A program made the translations under genes and the position numbers. Of a stretch of 64,000 bases of DNA, positions 22,693 through 37,600 are shown one piece after another. The number at the start of each line of letters is the position of its first letter. Position 1 is the stretch's first letter. The notes beneath the pieces were generated by a model. That model worked only from the letters and a program-made list of their open reading frames with translations, was not told the origin of the DNA and did no database searches. Source of the DNA: Distichodus sexfasciatus. Taxonomy: Eukaryota; Chordata; Actinopteri; Characiformes; Distichodontidae. The stretch is from the NCBI GenBank assembly GCA_032718565.1, contig JAVGVS010000019.1, forward strand, positions 1,305,146-1,369,145. Direction: 5' to 3'.

Positions 22693-25600
22693 CTGACATG
22701 TACATACTAATGCAAACCAATCCTTATTGTAAGGTTAAATAATATTGAGTATTTTGAATAATACAAGTCTGTGCTTGTGTGTTACTGTTAGTTACTGCAG
22801 GTGTTTCAGAAGCACAGAGAGCTCATCAAGCGGCCAACAGTGAGCAAAGAGCTTCAGCCAGAAAGAGAGACACTGCTCACGTGCCTGCTTGACTACTGCA
22901 AAGGTTGGGACACACACATTCTCCCACATATGCACTCATGTATGCTTAAATAGTGCCTCTCCATGAAGTCATAGGTGTGTCTGTGTTTGTGTTCAGGGCT
23001 GTCTTCTGAATTTGAGAACCGCTGCCATGGTACTTCAGGAGAGAAAAGTGGACCTTTGGCAGGCAGGAACCTTCCTGAGGTTGTCAACAACATAGTGTGG
23101 GTCAGACAGATACTCCTGAAGGTACATCTCTTTCTCACTCACAGAAGCACATACAATTGCATTTACATCTGTTCCTAAGAAAACATTGGTGAACATCTGA
23201 ATCTGAAAAATGCATAAGTAGATTGTTATTAAGATCACATGTCTTCTTAAGAATGGGAATGAGGCCCATTGTTAGTTACTTTCAAATAATGAAAGGTTTG
23301 AATACAGTGTCTGTCTATTTTGTGTAGAGAAAAAATGACGTATATTTCTGTGTCTAGGTGGAGGACGCCACAAAGATGGCGGAGGCTGTGTTGTCAGACC
23401 TGCAGGGCTTTCGTTCATTTCTACGGTTTTCCGATGACCTTCAGGAGCAGCTGAGGTTGTATGAGCAGGAGAGATTTGAGGAATGGTCCAGAGAGCTGCT
23501 GTCTGACCTTGCAGATCCCAAATCAGGAACCAGGTTAACACACAACAATGGTCAAGGTCTGAATATTTCTGAGGGTGTTAATGAGTTTGTATGCTTATCT
23601 AAAATTGTTGTGTGTACAGTTTGCAAGCAAGTGACCGTGTGATGGAGCTGGACCATACTGATGGGAAGCTAAAAATTCATTACTCTGAAAGACTTGTGAG
23701 TTTGGTGAGGGAGGTGAGGCAGCTCTCTGCTTTGGGCTTCACTGTTCCTGCCAAGATCCAACTTGCAGCCAGCACAGCCGAGAAGTTTCATAGACAAGCT
23801 CTTGTACTCAAACAGGTATAAACTGCTATACACACAATTTCGCAAATATCGTATTAGTTTCTTTTTAAACAAACCACCTATTTTTTTGTGCACTCTAGGT
23901 TGCATACTTCTACAATACTATAGACCAGCAGATGATCCCATCTCAGAGACCCATGATGCTGAACTACGCTCTGGCCTTTGAGCAAATCATTAAGGTACTG
24001 CTCTGACTTAAATATTACTCACTAATGCAGTTGGAGTGTTTTGTTGTCTTGCACTCATGTGGACCTCAGGAAATGTTTAATGCTAACTCAGGAACATGAA
24101 AAGACATTGTAGACTAGTGTATTTACATAAAGTTTGCTTTTGGCTTAAGAGGCTGTGTCATTGGTTTTGGTGTTTAGCAGCAGAACCTTCGTTCAGAGTT
24201 CCGGGATGGCGGTGAGAAGCTGCACACTACGTGGGAGAACCCCCGTGAGCTGGAGCTCTATATCGGCCGTTTGCAGAACGCTGCCGAAAAGCTTTCCACA
24301 CAGAACAGGAAGCTCCGCAAATGGCACACTGACTTCACTGACAAGGTCGTGACATTTTACTGCACCTTCACGCATCTAGTCCACGTCTTTAATTTGAATA
24401 ATACAGTTGTGTGCATAGTGAGGAATTAAAGGACGTAGAAATAAGTGTAATAGCTTCTGTTAAATGTGCAAAGTCTTGGAGTAAGTACTATCCACCTTTT
24501 TGGAGCACACATTTAGCTTTGCTACTGACTTTACCTGCTTTTAACATCTGCAAATTATTGCATGTGTTTATATTTGTGTGTGTTGTAGGTGGCAGTATTA
24601 ATGGAGGTAGATCTACTGCGACACCAGCAACGATGGAAAGATGCATTACAGGACCTCAGATCTGGATTTGCCACCCTAGAGTCTCAGGCATTGACCTCTG
24701 ATTTATAAACATAGTTCAGACGCAGTTCAGACAGTGTTCATTATTAGTTACTTTTAGGAATTACTGTCAATTTAAACACACACTTCTCCTGTAGTACCCA
24801 CATGCTTTATTTATAGCAATGTAATGATTTTTGTCACTATGCACTCATAAAATGACCAGTTCATAAATAAATAGTTCTTATTATTGGGGTTTTAAGAGTG
24901 TGTGTGCTCGTTTATATCAGGGGATCCGTCTGAGTGACATGAGAGCATGGAGACAGCACTGGAATCATCAGCTGTACAAGGCTCTGGAAGTTCAGTACCA
25001 ACTGGGCCTGGAGAACCTTAACAAGAACCTTCCAGAAATACATGTGGACCTCATCTTCAAGTGAGACTCTTAAAAAGAGGTTCTTTGGGGTTTGTCTGTT
25101 TTTGGAGTGTAAGTGGTTAGTGCGTGTGTGTATGTTGGAATGGACTGTGTTAGAATGAGGTGTGTGTTACTATTTTGGTATAATATTTTGTACATGTTAT
25201 GTAAGTGTTTGTACTGAGTGCGTGGCACCATGTGCTCTGACGTGTAGGCAGGGCCGTCTGCAGTTCCGGCCAGCGTTTGAGGAAATTCGTGCGAAGTATT
25301 ACCGGGAGATGAAGCGCTTCATCTGCATCCCAAACCAGTTTAGAGGAGTGTGTGAGGTGGGGGAGGAGCCCATCTTCAGCAGGATGATCGAGCGAAATGC
25401 TCAGGGCCTCCTCACCATCTACAGCAAGGCTGAGCAGCTCTTCAGCAGGCTGCAGGCTGTGCGGGAGAGTTTCCGGGTGAGGACTACTGCACTACCTCCA
25501 CACACGCTACCCAGAAAAACACAATCACACCACTCCATAAAGCACCCCCACTACCACGCCCCAGACAGATTCAGATTTAGGCTCTGCAAAAACTTGTGAT

Positions 25601-28600
25601 CTTTGTAGTGTGTCCTGGAGTTTCAGTTTCTGTGTACAAAATTAGAGGTGAAATTCTGTTGAACTCATGTCCAACTCTGGGGCTCTCCCATCTGAGTCAA
25701 TAGATATTAGACAAAGCAAAGTCAGGAGTGCTGGGGAGTGCAGAGGTGGAGTCCCGCTTGAGTTTTTTTGTGTGTGTGTGTGTGTGTGTGTTTGTGTCTG
25801 TGTGTGTTGATTTCACTTCCTCAAAAGTTCTTGCTTTCTGTGTTGTGGTTAAGGGTGAAATGTCTCTTTCTGCTTTCCTTCTGTCACAGTCACACACACA
25901 CGCGCTTGTCTCGTACCATTGAATATGCCACATCTGACGACGGTTCCGTTTCACAAGATCCCCCTTGCTATGGTGTTTGCTCATGTATATATGGAGACTT
26001 TGCTATGGTCTTATGCGCACTGTTGCACCTACATTTAGGCTTTCTGTGTTTCACTGTAGTTCCTTTGCCTAAAGTTCAGAGTTGTTACTGATACAAGGAG
26101 CTTATGAAATTATTGACAAAATTGTTGAAAGCCTTCTTTCAAGGTCTTTTAAAGGATCACAGATATATTTGTTAAACTGTGGAATAGAAGTGTGAGGGTT
26201 GTTGCTTCATAGGGTTGTTGCTTCACAAAATGATTACAGATTAGTCCAGATGAGTAATTTGTGACTGATGTTGTGTTGGAGAATCATAAAGTCAAACACT
26301 CATCTTTTTCCTGTAAATGTGGCTGTCGAAAACATTTAGACGCTTACAAAGGGAATGACATTTCGATGAGGAAATATAAATAAAGGTTCTGAACAATTTT
26401 CCAGCACATTCTAGCAGGGTGCTTGCATAAAAGATCTGCTGACATGCTTTTTAACAGATGAAAGAAGATGGAAGCTGACAGTGTAGGTTGACTACGCTGT
26501 CTAGACTACACTACACTGTGTTTAGAACCCTTATTTTTGGAGGTGCTTTAGCACTAAAGCAGGTGTGTCCTGTAAGGAGGCTGAGGTATGGCAGTAAAAT
26601 TAGGTTATAACAGGAATAGGCTTGCTGACGGTCTCAATACCCCTGACAAATCCATGCAGAAAAATAACACACCTATCAATTTTGTAAGTCATTTTATATC
26701 CAAAAACTTCTAACCTCTGAAAATTCTTTTTGTGAGTGCGTGTGTAGGAATGGGTGGTGTTGGGGCAGGTTGATATGGACGCTCTAGTGGAGAAACACCT
26801 GCACAGCGTTCAGGACTGGGAGAGAAACTTCAAAGCCCTCAAAGCCAAAGGGAAGGAGTCTGAACGGCTTTCAAGGTAAAAAAAAAACACAAGCACACAC
26901 TTTCCAGTGGCCTTTCTGTGAATTTGCACTACATTTAAATGTGCATATCTGTGTCTCAACAGCTTGGAGAAAGTGGACTGTATCACTGTGAACTGTGAGC
27001 CTTTGAAGGCAGCAATTGATGACCTGATTCAGAAGCTCTTTGACACTCTGCTGTCAGCTCTGAGGAAATCCATCCAGGGTGAGAATCTATCAGGTCCTAC
27101 AGCTCAGAAACCTGCTGGACAAAGTCATATTACCCCAGATTAGTTCTGCAGGAAGGACTTAGCAAATAAATCAGTGCCAATAAATATTCAACAAGTGCAA
27201 TGTTGCCATCTGCTGGATATTTTATATAATACACATTTATTTCGCTTTCTCTCTCTCTTTCTCTTTTAGGTCATGTTCAGGGCATAGAAACATTTGTTAA
27301 TAGTGCGATGGAGATCTTATCTACCCGGCCCGAAAGTATAGAAGAAATTGGAGAGGCAAATGCCAAACACAGCCAGCTACAAGCAAAGAAACCTGAAGTA
27401 GGAACCTGAACAGCTAACACACTGCTTTCACTTGTGTGTGGTTATCATTAGATAAATCACAGTCTATTTCTCTTTAAGATTATTGTAAGATTTTGTACAT
27501 TTTATGTTTTTATTTATTTATTTTAATAATTGTGGTGTTAACTCTGATCTCTATGTCACACCCTGTAACATTAAACATATGTCTTTTGGAACTACGATAT
27601 TTTAACTAAATACTGTAAGTCAAAGTCAATGTCTACAAAGGTCTACTTGTTCCGTTTTCTCAGCACAACAAATTCAGAAAGTCAGAAAACTTCATTAAAT
27701 CACATACTATAGTTTAAATACGTAACTTTTAAATGCTTGATTTCAGAAATAATATTACCTAAGTACAGAGACAATCTCAAAGAAACAACTTGGGGTTAGA
27801 GGCCTAAAATCAAGGCACCAAATGTAATTTGTGCAATGGAAGACTAATAGACTAACTTGCTGCACCATTGCTGTGCAGGTTTTACCTCAGTTCCAGCAGG
27901 CAGAGGAGAAGAACAGACTGCTGCGTTCTGTGGCTGGTGGCGGTGTGTCCACCCTCAGCACACTTAGAGCCAAATGGGACAAGTTTGAACTCATGATGGA
28001 GAGCCACCAGCTCATGATTAAAGATCAGGTATACATCAACACACATACACACGAATAAGCAGATAACAACAAAATAGGAACTAATTTCCTCATCCGTTTC
28101 GTCTTCGCCGCAGGTGGAGGTGATGAAGGCGAGTGTGTTGGCACGGGTTCAGGGTTACTTGCAGGACCTGGAGAAGTTCCGTGTGCGCTGGGAGCAGCTC
28201 AGACCAAGTCATGACATCATTGAGTCGGGTGATCACGAGGCCATGCAGCGCTGTGTGGCGAGCATTCGGGAGAAGAGAGCCGAGTTTGACGAGCTCGAGA
28301 CTACGCGCAAAAAACTCCTGTATGTCTGTCTGCATGTACACACACTACAACCAAAAACCTGGCCAAAATATTCCTATTTACACAAAATGTCCAAGTTCTT
28401 TTCTTATCAAAACTCCTTGATAGTATAGATTACAACTATTCACTGTGGTTTTGTGACTTGTTGTGTTATAGGGAGGACAGCGAGCACTTCGAGCTGAGTC
28501 CTCCGGATGTGTCTGTAGCACTTGACACGTTGAGGGACCTGCAGGAGAGCTCAAACATGTGGGCTCTCTATGAGGAGTTCCAGAATGGACTTGAAGTCAT

Positions 28601-31600
28601 GGCACAGCAGGACTGGATCATATTCAGGTCACTAACGCACACACTTACATGCTGGAACTTGGATTTACAAGTAGGTGGTCTCAGCATAGCAGAAAGAACT
28701 TAACAGTTATTATTTAAGGGAAGGAAAAAGTTGTGAATCAATACTGTATGAACTGTAGGTCGCTCATGCAGTGTCTCAACAAAGACATTTGTGACAGGGG
28801 ATGAGTAAATTAGGCTTGTGTAATGACACTAAATAAGGGATGTCACGTGTTTCTGTTTCATAAGTCATACAGTTAAGACTCCTTACATCACCTACATTGA
28901 GGCCCAACAGTGTTTAACATTTAATTGAGGGGACAGGCGTGCTAAACACATTCAAGTATTGCCACTGTAAAATACTCAGCATCAGCTATATTAATCAACG
29001 TACTACTGTACTGTACTGTCTGTCATGCATATGAGTTTGTTTTCTACACAGGAGCAAGACCCATGAGTTTGAGGAGTTTTTATTTTCGTGGCACGACCGT
29101 CTGAGAAAGTTGGAGGACCACACCACCATGTCAGTGATGCTGCAGAAGGAAGTGGACAGATACAAGGTGCTGCTCCTTTACATATGTATAGCATCTTTTG
29201 GGCATCTGATACCATTTGGGAATATAAAAGATGCTGAAATTTTCAGCACTGAATGGTCTTTGCTGGAGAGCACAGTGTAGTTACAAAATGCTCAAACCAA
29301 GCATTTGTATCCAAATCAAACCAAGTATCTCACTGTTTGAAGTTTAACGTATAGTCTTGAGTCACCCTTCATATTGAATATTTTTCTGGAAAAAAGAGAC
29401 AGTATGTATAGTGATTTATTGCAGCATGTGCAAACATACATGTAAATACTATTACACTGTTTAGCCAAAGTTTGGCTAATATTTTAGAAGAAAATATTAG
29501 GAAATAAAGGGTGGTTGAGACATTTGCACAGTACTGTATACCTTCATAAAAATGTCAAAAGTCTGTACCCGTAAATTTGTTTGGGTCTACAGTGTATAAT
29601 TAGGCATAATGGTCATTGCAGTGACCTGAAAATGCATTAATTGACCCTAACGCATGTGTTTGTGTGTTTGTGTAGAATGTAGTACCAGTTCTGAAATATG
29701 TCCGGGGTGAGCATCTCTCACAGGATCATTGGCTGGATCTGTTCCGCTTGCTTGGGCTGCCCAGAGGAACCACGTTGGAGAAATTACTGTTCAGGGACTT
29801 GCTGCAAGTTGCACACGCTATTATAGAAAAAGCGCTGGAGCTAAAGGTAGGCACACACACATGCACACATTCCCAAATAAATAATAAGAAAGATCCTGAC
29901 AATAATACAAGATAAAGGCTTATTTAACACCCTCCTGAAATACTTAAAACTTTTAATAGATGTGTGCTCCAATCAGTTCCTGAAGTGCTGCTTTACTACC
30001 TAAGGTATAATCTGAGAAAAAAATCTCAATTTTTTTATTTCTGTCTAGGATCTGAACAGTCGTGCACATGCAGAAGTCAGCATTCGTGAGGCTCTGCGTG
30101 AGCTGGAGCTTTGGGGTGTGGGAGCCTCCTTTTCATTGACAGAGTACCGGGACAGTACCGGAGCCCAGCTAAGTCTCATTCGTGACTGGAGGGATGTGAT
30201 CAACCAAGTGGGAGACAACCGCTGCCTGCTGCAGTCGCTGAAGGACTCACCCTACTACCAGCGCTTCCAGGACAAAGTCTCACTGTGGGAAACTCGGCTG
30301 ACGGATCTGGACGAGTATCTCCACAACCTCAATGCCATCCAGAGGAAGTGGGTTTACCTCGAGCCCATATTTGGCCGTGGGGCGCTGCCAAGGGAACAGG
30401 CTCGCTTTCAGAGAGTGGACCAGGACTTCAGGTCTGGAAACTTTGTGTCTGTGATATATCTTTGACTGGTAGAATTTTGTTTGTTGTATTTTGTGTATTT
30501 TATTTCAAATATTAATAATTGTAGTTGAAAATATCATTTGAGGAAAAACCTTCAAGGACAGAATTACAGTAATTGCAGTTCATACTTTATGCATGTGTGT
30601 AATTGTGTTTGGTGTGTGTTGCTGTGTTTAGGGCTATAATGTCTGACGTGCAGAGAGACAGCAGAGTGACATCTCTTACCACTCGATCAGGAATGAGGAA
30701 CTCTCTAGTCACCCTGCAGGACCAACTCCAGCGCTGCCAGAAATCCCTCAATGACTTTCTCGAGGTGCTGTTAGACATGCATTATCTTTAAAACACACCT
30801 TTTAAAAATGTTTGTTTTTGTATCACAATATACCGTATCACTGTGTCTTTTTGCATAATTCCAGGTTAGTTTCATTATAGTAGCCTTAGTATTCAGAGTC
30901 TTTGAAGCAAACTTTAAGAATGGCTGTGCTCTTCTAGGTTTTGTTTGCCCAGGAGCCTGATTTACCTCTGCTAATATGATTTCATTTGCATAATATTATT
31001 TTTTCTTATGTATTTTTTCACTCCAAATATTTTTAAATTCCTTTTTAGGGCATGATCTATTAATGTCTAGTTCCACATTTTAGTCTTTTCCTGAGCCCTC
31101 ATTGCATTTTTAAAATTTGTCAAGCTGTAGAACTCACCATGCTGGCTCTGGCTATTTGCATAAAGGGGAGAACACCTTTATGACTCATTTAATTAACTCT
31201 AAAATCATGACGGAAAATCACTGCCATAGTGCATTTTCAGATTATAACATACATATAAAGTAGAACTATCTGGCACAAAGAGCTGTCTTCCTAGGAGTCA
31301 CTCTAGTAAATACATCTGAAGTCAGGTTGCAGGTGTGCGGTAACATTCTGACCCCTGTGTGACCTCTACAGGAGAAGCGCTCTGCATTCCCTCGCTTTTA
31401 TTTCATTGGTGATGATGACCTGCTGGAGATTCTGGGTCAAGCCACCAACCCCACCATCATCCAGACTCACCTGAAGAAGCTGTTTGCAGGTTACATGCAA
31501 ACACACTCAATCTCTCTGAGTTGTAACTTGGTATTTATTACTGATGAATTATGCAACTGCCGGCTGTGTGTGTAGGAATCCACAGTGTGGAGTTTGACTC

Positions 31601-34600
31601 CAGCTGCAGCAGGATAACTGCGATGAGGTCATTAGAGGGGGAGGTGGTGCCTTTGAGGAACAGCATCACCATCTCCAATGATGTAGAGGTTTGAAACTAC
31701 ACTAAAATTACACTTAAAAACACACCGTGATATTGCACAGTACATCAAAAAGAGAGCATTTCACATACCCCAAGACTAAACAAGGTCTGTGTGTGTATAT
31801 GTCTTAGGTTTGGCTCGGTCAGCTCTCTTCAGAAATGAAGGAGACACTGAAATTCCTGCTTAGCCAATGTGTCAATACAGTGAAGAAAGGAGGAGTTGAC
31901 CCCAATCGATACCCTTCTCAGGTAGGTAACACAACACTTCATTACACATCCAACACAGTCCAGCCTGCGTCTTAACATTTTATTACTTTGGCTAACTGTA
32001 CATTTCTCGTGTGTGTTTCTAGATCCTTTGCTTGGCTGAGCAGATTCAGTTTACTGAGGAGGTGGAAGATGCCATTCTACATCAGAACCTGCACCAGCTG
32101 GAGCTGGAGCTCATGGCTAAAATGGAGCACTACACCAGCACAGACACAAACATTGAGGCAGGAGGTACAGCATGTTCTGTGTGTGTATCTGTGTGTGGAA
32201 ATGTATATGTGGAGATGATACACATATATGCTAATAGGTAGAGCTCATGTGTAGGGCTCAGCGTCTGCTCATGTGTTGTGTAGGTCCAGAATCCAGTGTT
32301 CTGCAGCTGAAACTCAAGGCTCTGGTTCTCGACGTGATCCACAATCTCTCAGTGGTGCGTGAGCTGCTGGAGGCTCATGTTCGCAGCATAGACGACTGGA
32401 TCTGGAAGAAACAGCTCAGATTCTACCTGAATAAAGAACAGCACTGCACCATACACATGGTGGATGCAATATTCGATTATACCTATGAGTACCAGGTACA
32501 CACATGCACTTCATCCCACAAACATATTCAGAAAACCCTACTTGATAACTCCACTGCTGAAGTGCTGCACCTCTAGAAACCTTGAATAGATTTTTATCGT
32601 AATCTATTACAAACATATTTCAATGCATTTTGCTGAGTTAGAGCAATGCTGAGATTCTTAAGCTTAGGGTATTTCTACCATGTGAAATTTGTTGGATCTC
32701 ATGTTGACCTGGTATGATTAATAATCAATAAGGATAAATAATGACTCTCTCTCTTTTTTGTGCCAGGGTAACGCTCCTAAGCTTGTGCACACTCCTCTGA
32801 CGGATAAGTGCTACCTCACACTTACTCAGGCCATGAGGATGGGGCTGGGTGGAAACCCTTATGGACCTGCAGGAACCGGGAAGACCGAGTCTGTCAAAGC
32901 CCTGGGAGGCTTGTTTGGGAGACAAGTGCTCGTCTTTAACTGTGATGAGGTGGGCACATACTGTATTTACGAAAATACATATACACATAGTATTCTAAAA
33001 ATCATTTCTCCACCTGTTCATTTTGAGTGACCCTCTAAGTGTGACGCTATCCATAAAAATTATTTGTAAGTTTTAAGTTTATTACCAATGTGATATTGGA
33101 TTGTTTTAATTGATAATCACTGTTCATGTGTTTGTGTTGTAGGGAATTGATGTAAAGTCAATGGGCCGTATCTTTGTGGGACTGATAAAGTGTGGGGCCT
33201 GGGGATGCTTTGATGAGTTTAATCGTCTGGAGGAGGCCGTGCTGTCTGCTGTCTCCATGCAGATTCAGGCCATCCAAAACTCACTGAAAAACCACAGAAC
33301 CACCTGCCAGCTTCTGAACAAAGAGGTACCACAAACACACACGTACAGTCTCATAATTCTGTCTGGTTAACTGAACGAACTACTCATGTGAAGCAGGTAT
33401 TGTGTTCCTTCAAGAGGAGGAAAAGTTTGTGAAGCCTTCTGTGACAATACTTTATGGTACACTAGCTGCAGGTTAGAGCTCAGCGTGAAGGCCATTATAT
33501 TACAGAGTTTTCATGGGAATTGGGATTCATATCATTCCAATGGAACGGCTAGTTTGAGGAGAACAACCTTAGACCCTGGCAAGTAAAGAAACTGCAGTCT
33601 GTATATCTGCTATTTTGTGAAATGTAATTTGGTGACTATTGTTCAACTCACTTTTAGGTGAGACAAAAATCTCTCTAGGTTCTTAAATGTCATGTGAGTA
33701 CAGTGTGTGCTGCACATGACATGGTAATTTCTACTGAATTGACAACCTTCAGGACAGAAATGATTTTCAGGATAATGTTGACCTGTGTAGGATTCTTATC
33801 ATTTATTATATGTGTTGTTAATTTTGTAATATGATTTATTGTCTTGCCTCTTAAAAAGACCATATATTATTGTGAATTGGGACCAAGTCCATCAGACAGC
33901 TCTTTCATGGTAGTAAAAACTTGTGCTATTGTGTGTAGGTGGAGTTGGACCCAAACTCTGGAGTGTTTATCACTCTGAACCCTGCTGGTAAGGGTTACGG
34001 TGGGAGACAAAAGCTTCCAGATAACTTGAAGCAGCTTTTCCGTCCAGTTGCCATGACCAGCCCTGATAATGAGCTGATCGCTGAAGTCATCCTGTATTCA
34101 GAGGGGTTTAAGGAGGGCAAGGAACTGGGACGCAAACTTGTTGCCATCTTCAATCTTGCCAGGTATTCTACACAGCTGAACTTTCCTGGGTATTGCTGTA
34201 AGAATTTATGCACGTCTTGAGGTGTTTTCTTTTTATTCATGTGTGTAGGGAACTGTTGACCCCTCAGCAGCACTATGATTGGGGACTGCGTGCACTGAAG
34301 ACAGTTCTGAGAGGATGTGGAAGTTTGTTACAGCTGCAGAGAAAACAGCAAAGCCAGACACAGAGTAGGAGTCATCTGCTACACCTCAAAATTAATCTGA
34401 AAATTAATAAAAACTGACAGAACTTCAGAACTTGTAGTTTTTGTAATCCTGCTCATCTCAATTATTTGGATCATTTTTGAAATTCTGATAATATGGTTTT
34501 TAAAAATCTGTTACATTCTGTTAGTGTGTGTACTCTCCCCTGAAAAACATACTATATGTGTATTGTCTGCCCCTTCCAACCTGTAACTACATTTTGTGTT

Positions 34601-37600
34601 TTATTCAGGTTAAAATCACCAAGTCATGTGTAGTTCACCTTGTCAGTGAACTATGAGAGTAAAAGGTTTCACTCTCGCTCTCTCTCTTTGTAGTAAATGA
34701 AAGTGGGTTGGTGGTGCAAGCTCTGAGACTGAACACTCTGTCTAAGCTGACGTTTACAGACAGCTCACGGTTCGATGCTCTGGTCCGAGATGTATTTCCT
34801 GGGGTGGACTTTAAAGATGTTGAATATGAGACCTTGAGCGCCGCCCTGCTGGCTGCCTACGAGGAGGCTCATCTGGAGGTCATACCCAGTCAGGTACAGC
34901 ACACAAATCTAGTGTACACTACAGACTGAAATACAGATTGCATTTGTTTCTCTAAATTCTGGTAGTAAACATGCTGATGTGTGTGTTCTAGATGAAAAAG
35001 GCTATGGAGCTGTATGAGCAGCTGAAACAGCGCATGGGGGTGGTGGTTGTGGGTCCCAGTGGTGCAGGTAAATCCACTCTGTGGAGGTTATTGAGGGCAG
35101 CACTGGACCGTATTGGAGTTCAGGTGAAGCAATACACTGTAAACCCCAAAGCCATGCCACGACAGCAGCTGCTGGGACACATCGACATGGACACACGCGA
35201 GTGGACGGACGGTGTTCTCACCTCCTCGGCACGGCAGGTTGTACGGGAACCACAGGGTAAGAGGCTCCACTCTGTTTAGAGGTAGACACACACTTTAAAA
35301 GCAAGACAGAGAATGTGATCTTCTTTCTCTTTCTGCTACAGAGGTCATATCCTGGATTGTGTGTGATGGCGATATTGATCCTGAGTGGGTGGAGTCTTTA
35401 AACTCAGTGTTGGATGATAATCGCTTGTTAACGATGCCCAGTGGTGAACGCATTCAGTTTGGCCCTAACGTCAACTTCCTGTTTGAGACACATGACCTAA
35501 GCTGTGCTTCACCTGCCACCATTTCCCGCATGGGCATGATCTTCCTCAGGTAACAAATCAGGATGTTTTCATGAACAGCCAAACTAGTGCTGGGTGATAA
35601 AATGATCTTGATCATTTGCATGAGAACTGTTTTTCCAGTAATGATTATACACTTACACCTTACAAGTACTGAAGCTGCAATGAGTGTTAAGTTCTGTATT
35701 GTGATAAATGTCCCGATTGATCAACATAGAAAAATATTGTGATTATATTCTGACCTAGTTCCTCTGGCAGGTTCTTTTTAATATCCTGTCATGTGTTGTA
35801 CACACTGCCTGTGTGTATTTGTGTGTTGTAGTGATGAGGACACAGATGTGGGATCTCTACTTAAGGCTTGGTTGAGGAGAGAGGAGCAGGAGAACAGGGG
35901 GAATCTGGAGAACTGGCTCAGTGATTATTTCAACAGAGCTCTAGACTGGGTCTTCAAACAGGTTCATATACACATACACAACTTTTCTTACCATTGTAAC
36001 ACTTAGACCATTGATTAAACCATGGAGTAAGGCAAAAAATAACTAAAAGAAACATTCAGCCACTAAGTAGCAGCAAAACACACTAAAATAAGCGGAAGGA
36101 CACTGCAAGGAGATTTAATTTTAAGGCATGTTATTAAAATTTTAGGATGTTGCCTTAATTTATCATTGTTAATTATTATCAATAAATAAAAACTAATCCA
36201 CTCTCTCTCTCTGCAGAATGATTTTGTGGTAGAAACTAGTCTGGTTGGAACAGTACTGAATGGTCTGTCTCATCTGCGAGGGGTGAAAGACAGGGGACAG
36301 TTTGTGGTTGGTTTGATCCGTGGCTTGGGAGGAAACCTTCACCTGAAGTCTCGGCAAGAGTTCGCTAAAGAGGTAAGAACACCACTCGCTTGTCTGTGTT
36401 CTTGTCGTATTCAAGCATGTGTGTTTACAGGTTTGTGTGTATGTGTGTGTAGGTTCTGAACTGGGCGAGAGAGACTCCTCCAGACCCCAGGAAGCCACTA
36501 GATACATACTATGACGCAGAGTGCGGCCGACTGCGTGCGTATGAGCTACAGTCTGGGGACGGAGTGTGTGTGGAGGACTTCAACAATCCAAATGCTCTCC
36601 CCGTCATACACACTCCAGATATGCAGCGCATGCTACACATATTCACACACTGGCTCAGCTCTGGGCACACACAGCCCTTTCTGATGGTTGGACCAGAGGG
36701 GTGTGGCAAGGGGTAAAACACACACACACACACACACCTTTTTCAGACAAACCTACACACAGGAAGGAGACGTCTGTATGCAACTTGCATGCTTACATCC
36801 AGACTGTTTTCATTGTAGTCTTGAGGAATATTATTTGCATCTATCCTTGACTTGATGCAATTTTTTATATTGCTAAGTAATTGTGCGCACTGTGTGTGTG
36901 TGTTCCAGAATGTTGCTGCGCTATGCATTCTCCAGGCTGCGCTCTACACAGGTAGCGGTGGTGCACTGCAGTGCTCAGACGTCGTCTCGACATGTGCTGC
37001 AGAAACTCTCCCAGGCATGTGTGAGCATCAGCTCCACTATGGGACGTGTCTTCCGGCCCAGAGACTGTGAACGTCTCATCCTCTACCTAAAAGACATCAA
37101 CCTTCCTAAAGCAGACAAATGGGGAACCAGCAACATCATCGCCTTCCTGCAGCAGGTCTCACATTACACGTCGTCAGTGTGCACACACACAGCTCAGATC
37201 GGCTAAACATCAATCCTTCTTAAACCAGTAAATCTTTCTCCCTCTCTCTTTTAGGTGTTGACGTATCATGGATTCTATGATGACAACCTGGAGTGGGTCG
37301 GACTAGAGAACATTCAGATTGTGGCCTCCATGTCAGCAGGGGGCACTTTGGGACGACACACACTCACTCCTCGCTTTACCTCTATAGTGCGCATCTGCGC
37401 CATTGAGTGAGTAACACACACACACATATTCACACTTTAAACACATACACAGCCAATAACACTGCTATTTGTGCTCAGTTATCCTGACAGGGAACAGCTC
37501 CAAACAATCTATAGTGCTTATTTGGCACCTGTGCTGCAAAGAACTCTGGGTAATCACCCCACCTGGAGCGCAACGGGCAGAATCCACCAACTGGCCGGCT

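Larger units (their letters stand above)
18281..23121 (+). other. dync2h1: dync2h1 copy 1 exons 1-10: N-terminal tail, residues 1-491
   Basis: Exons: 18281-18463, 18624-18797, 19180-19318, 19688-19806, 21643-21787, 21866-22098, 22195-22323, 22528-22641, 22792-22903, 22997-23121. This is the dynein heavy chain N-terminal region 1 (tail), which mediates dimerisation and contacts the intermediate chains. Typical dynein-2 segments are SSMLESPISTLYQALRQVF in exon 2, NPYTEPLW across exons 7-8 and SGPLAGRNLPEVVN in exon 10. Introns are short except intron 4 (19807-21642), which is swollen by a MITE and a LINE-like tail. Intron 2 carries a family A SINE. Confidence 0.95.

Noticed and set aside
35580..35760. 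Intron 39 segment beginning 'agtgctgggtgataaaat' as a MITE
   Set aside because: It resembles the ends of common fish MITEs, but I could not find a matching opposite terminus or target duplication, so I did not list it.
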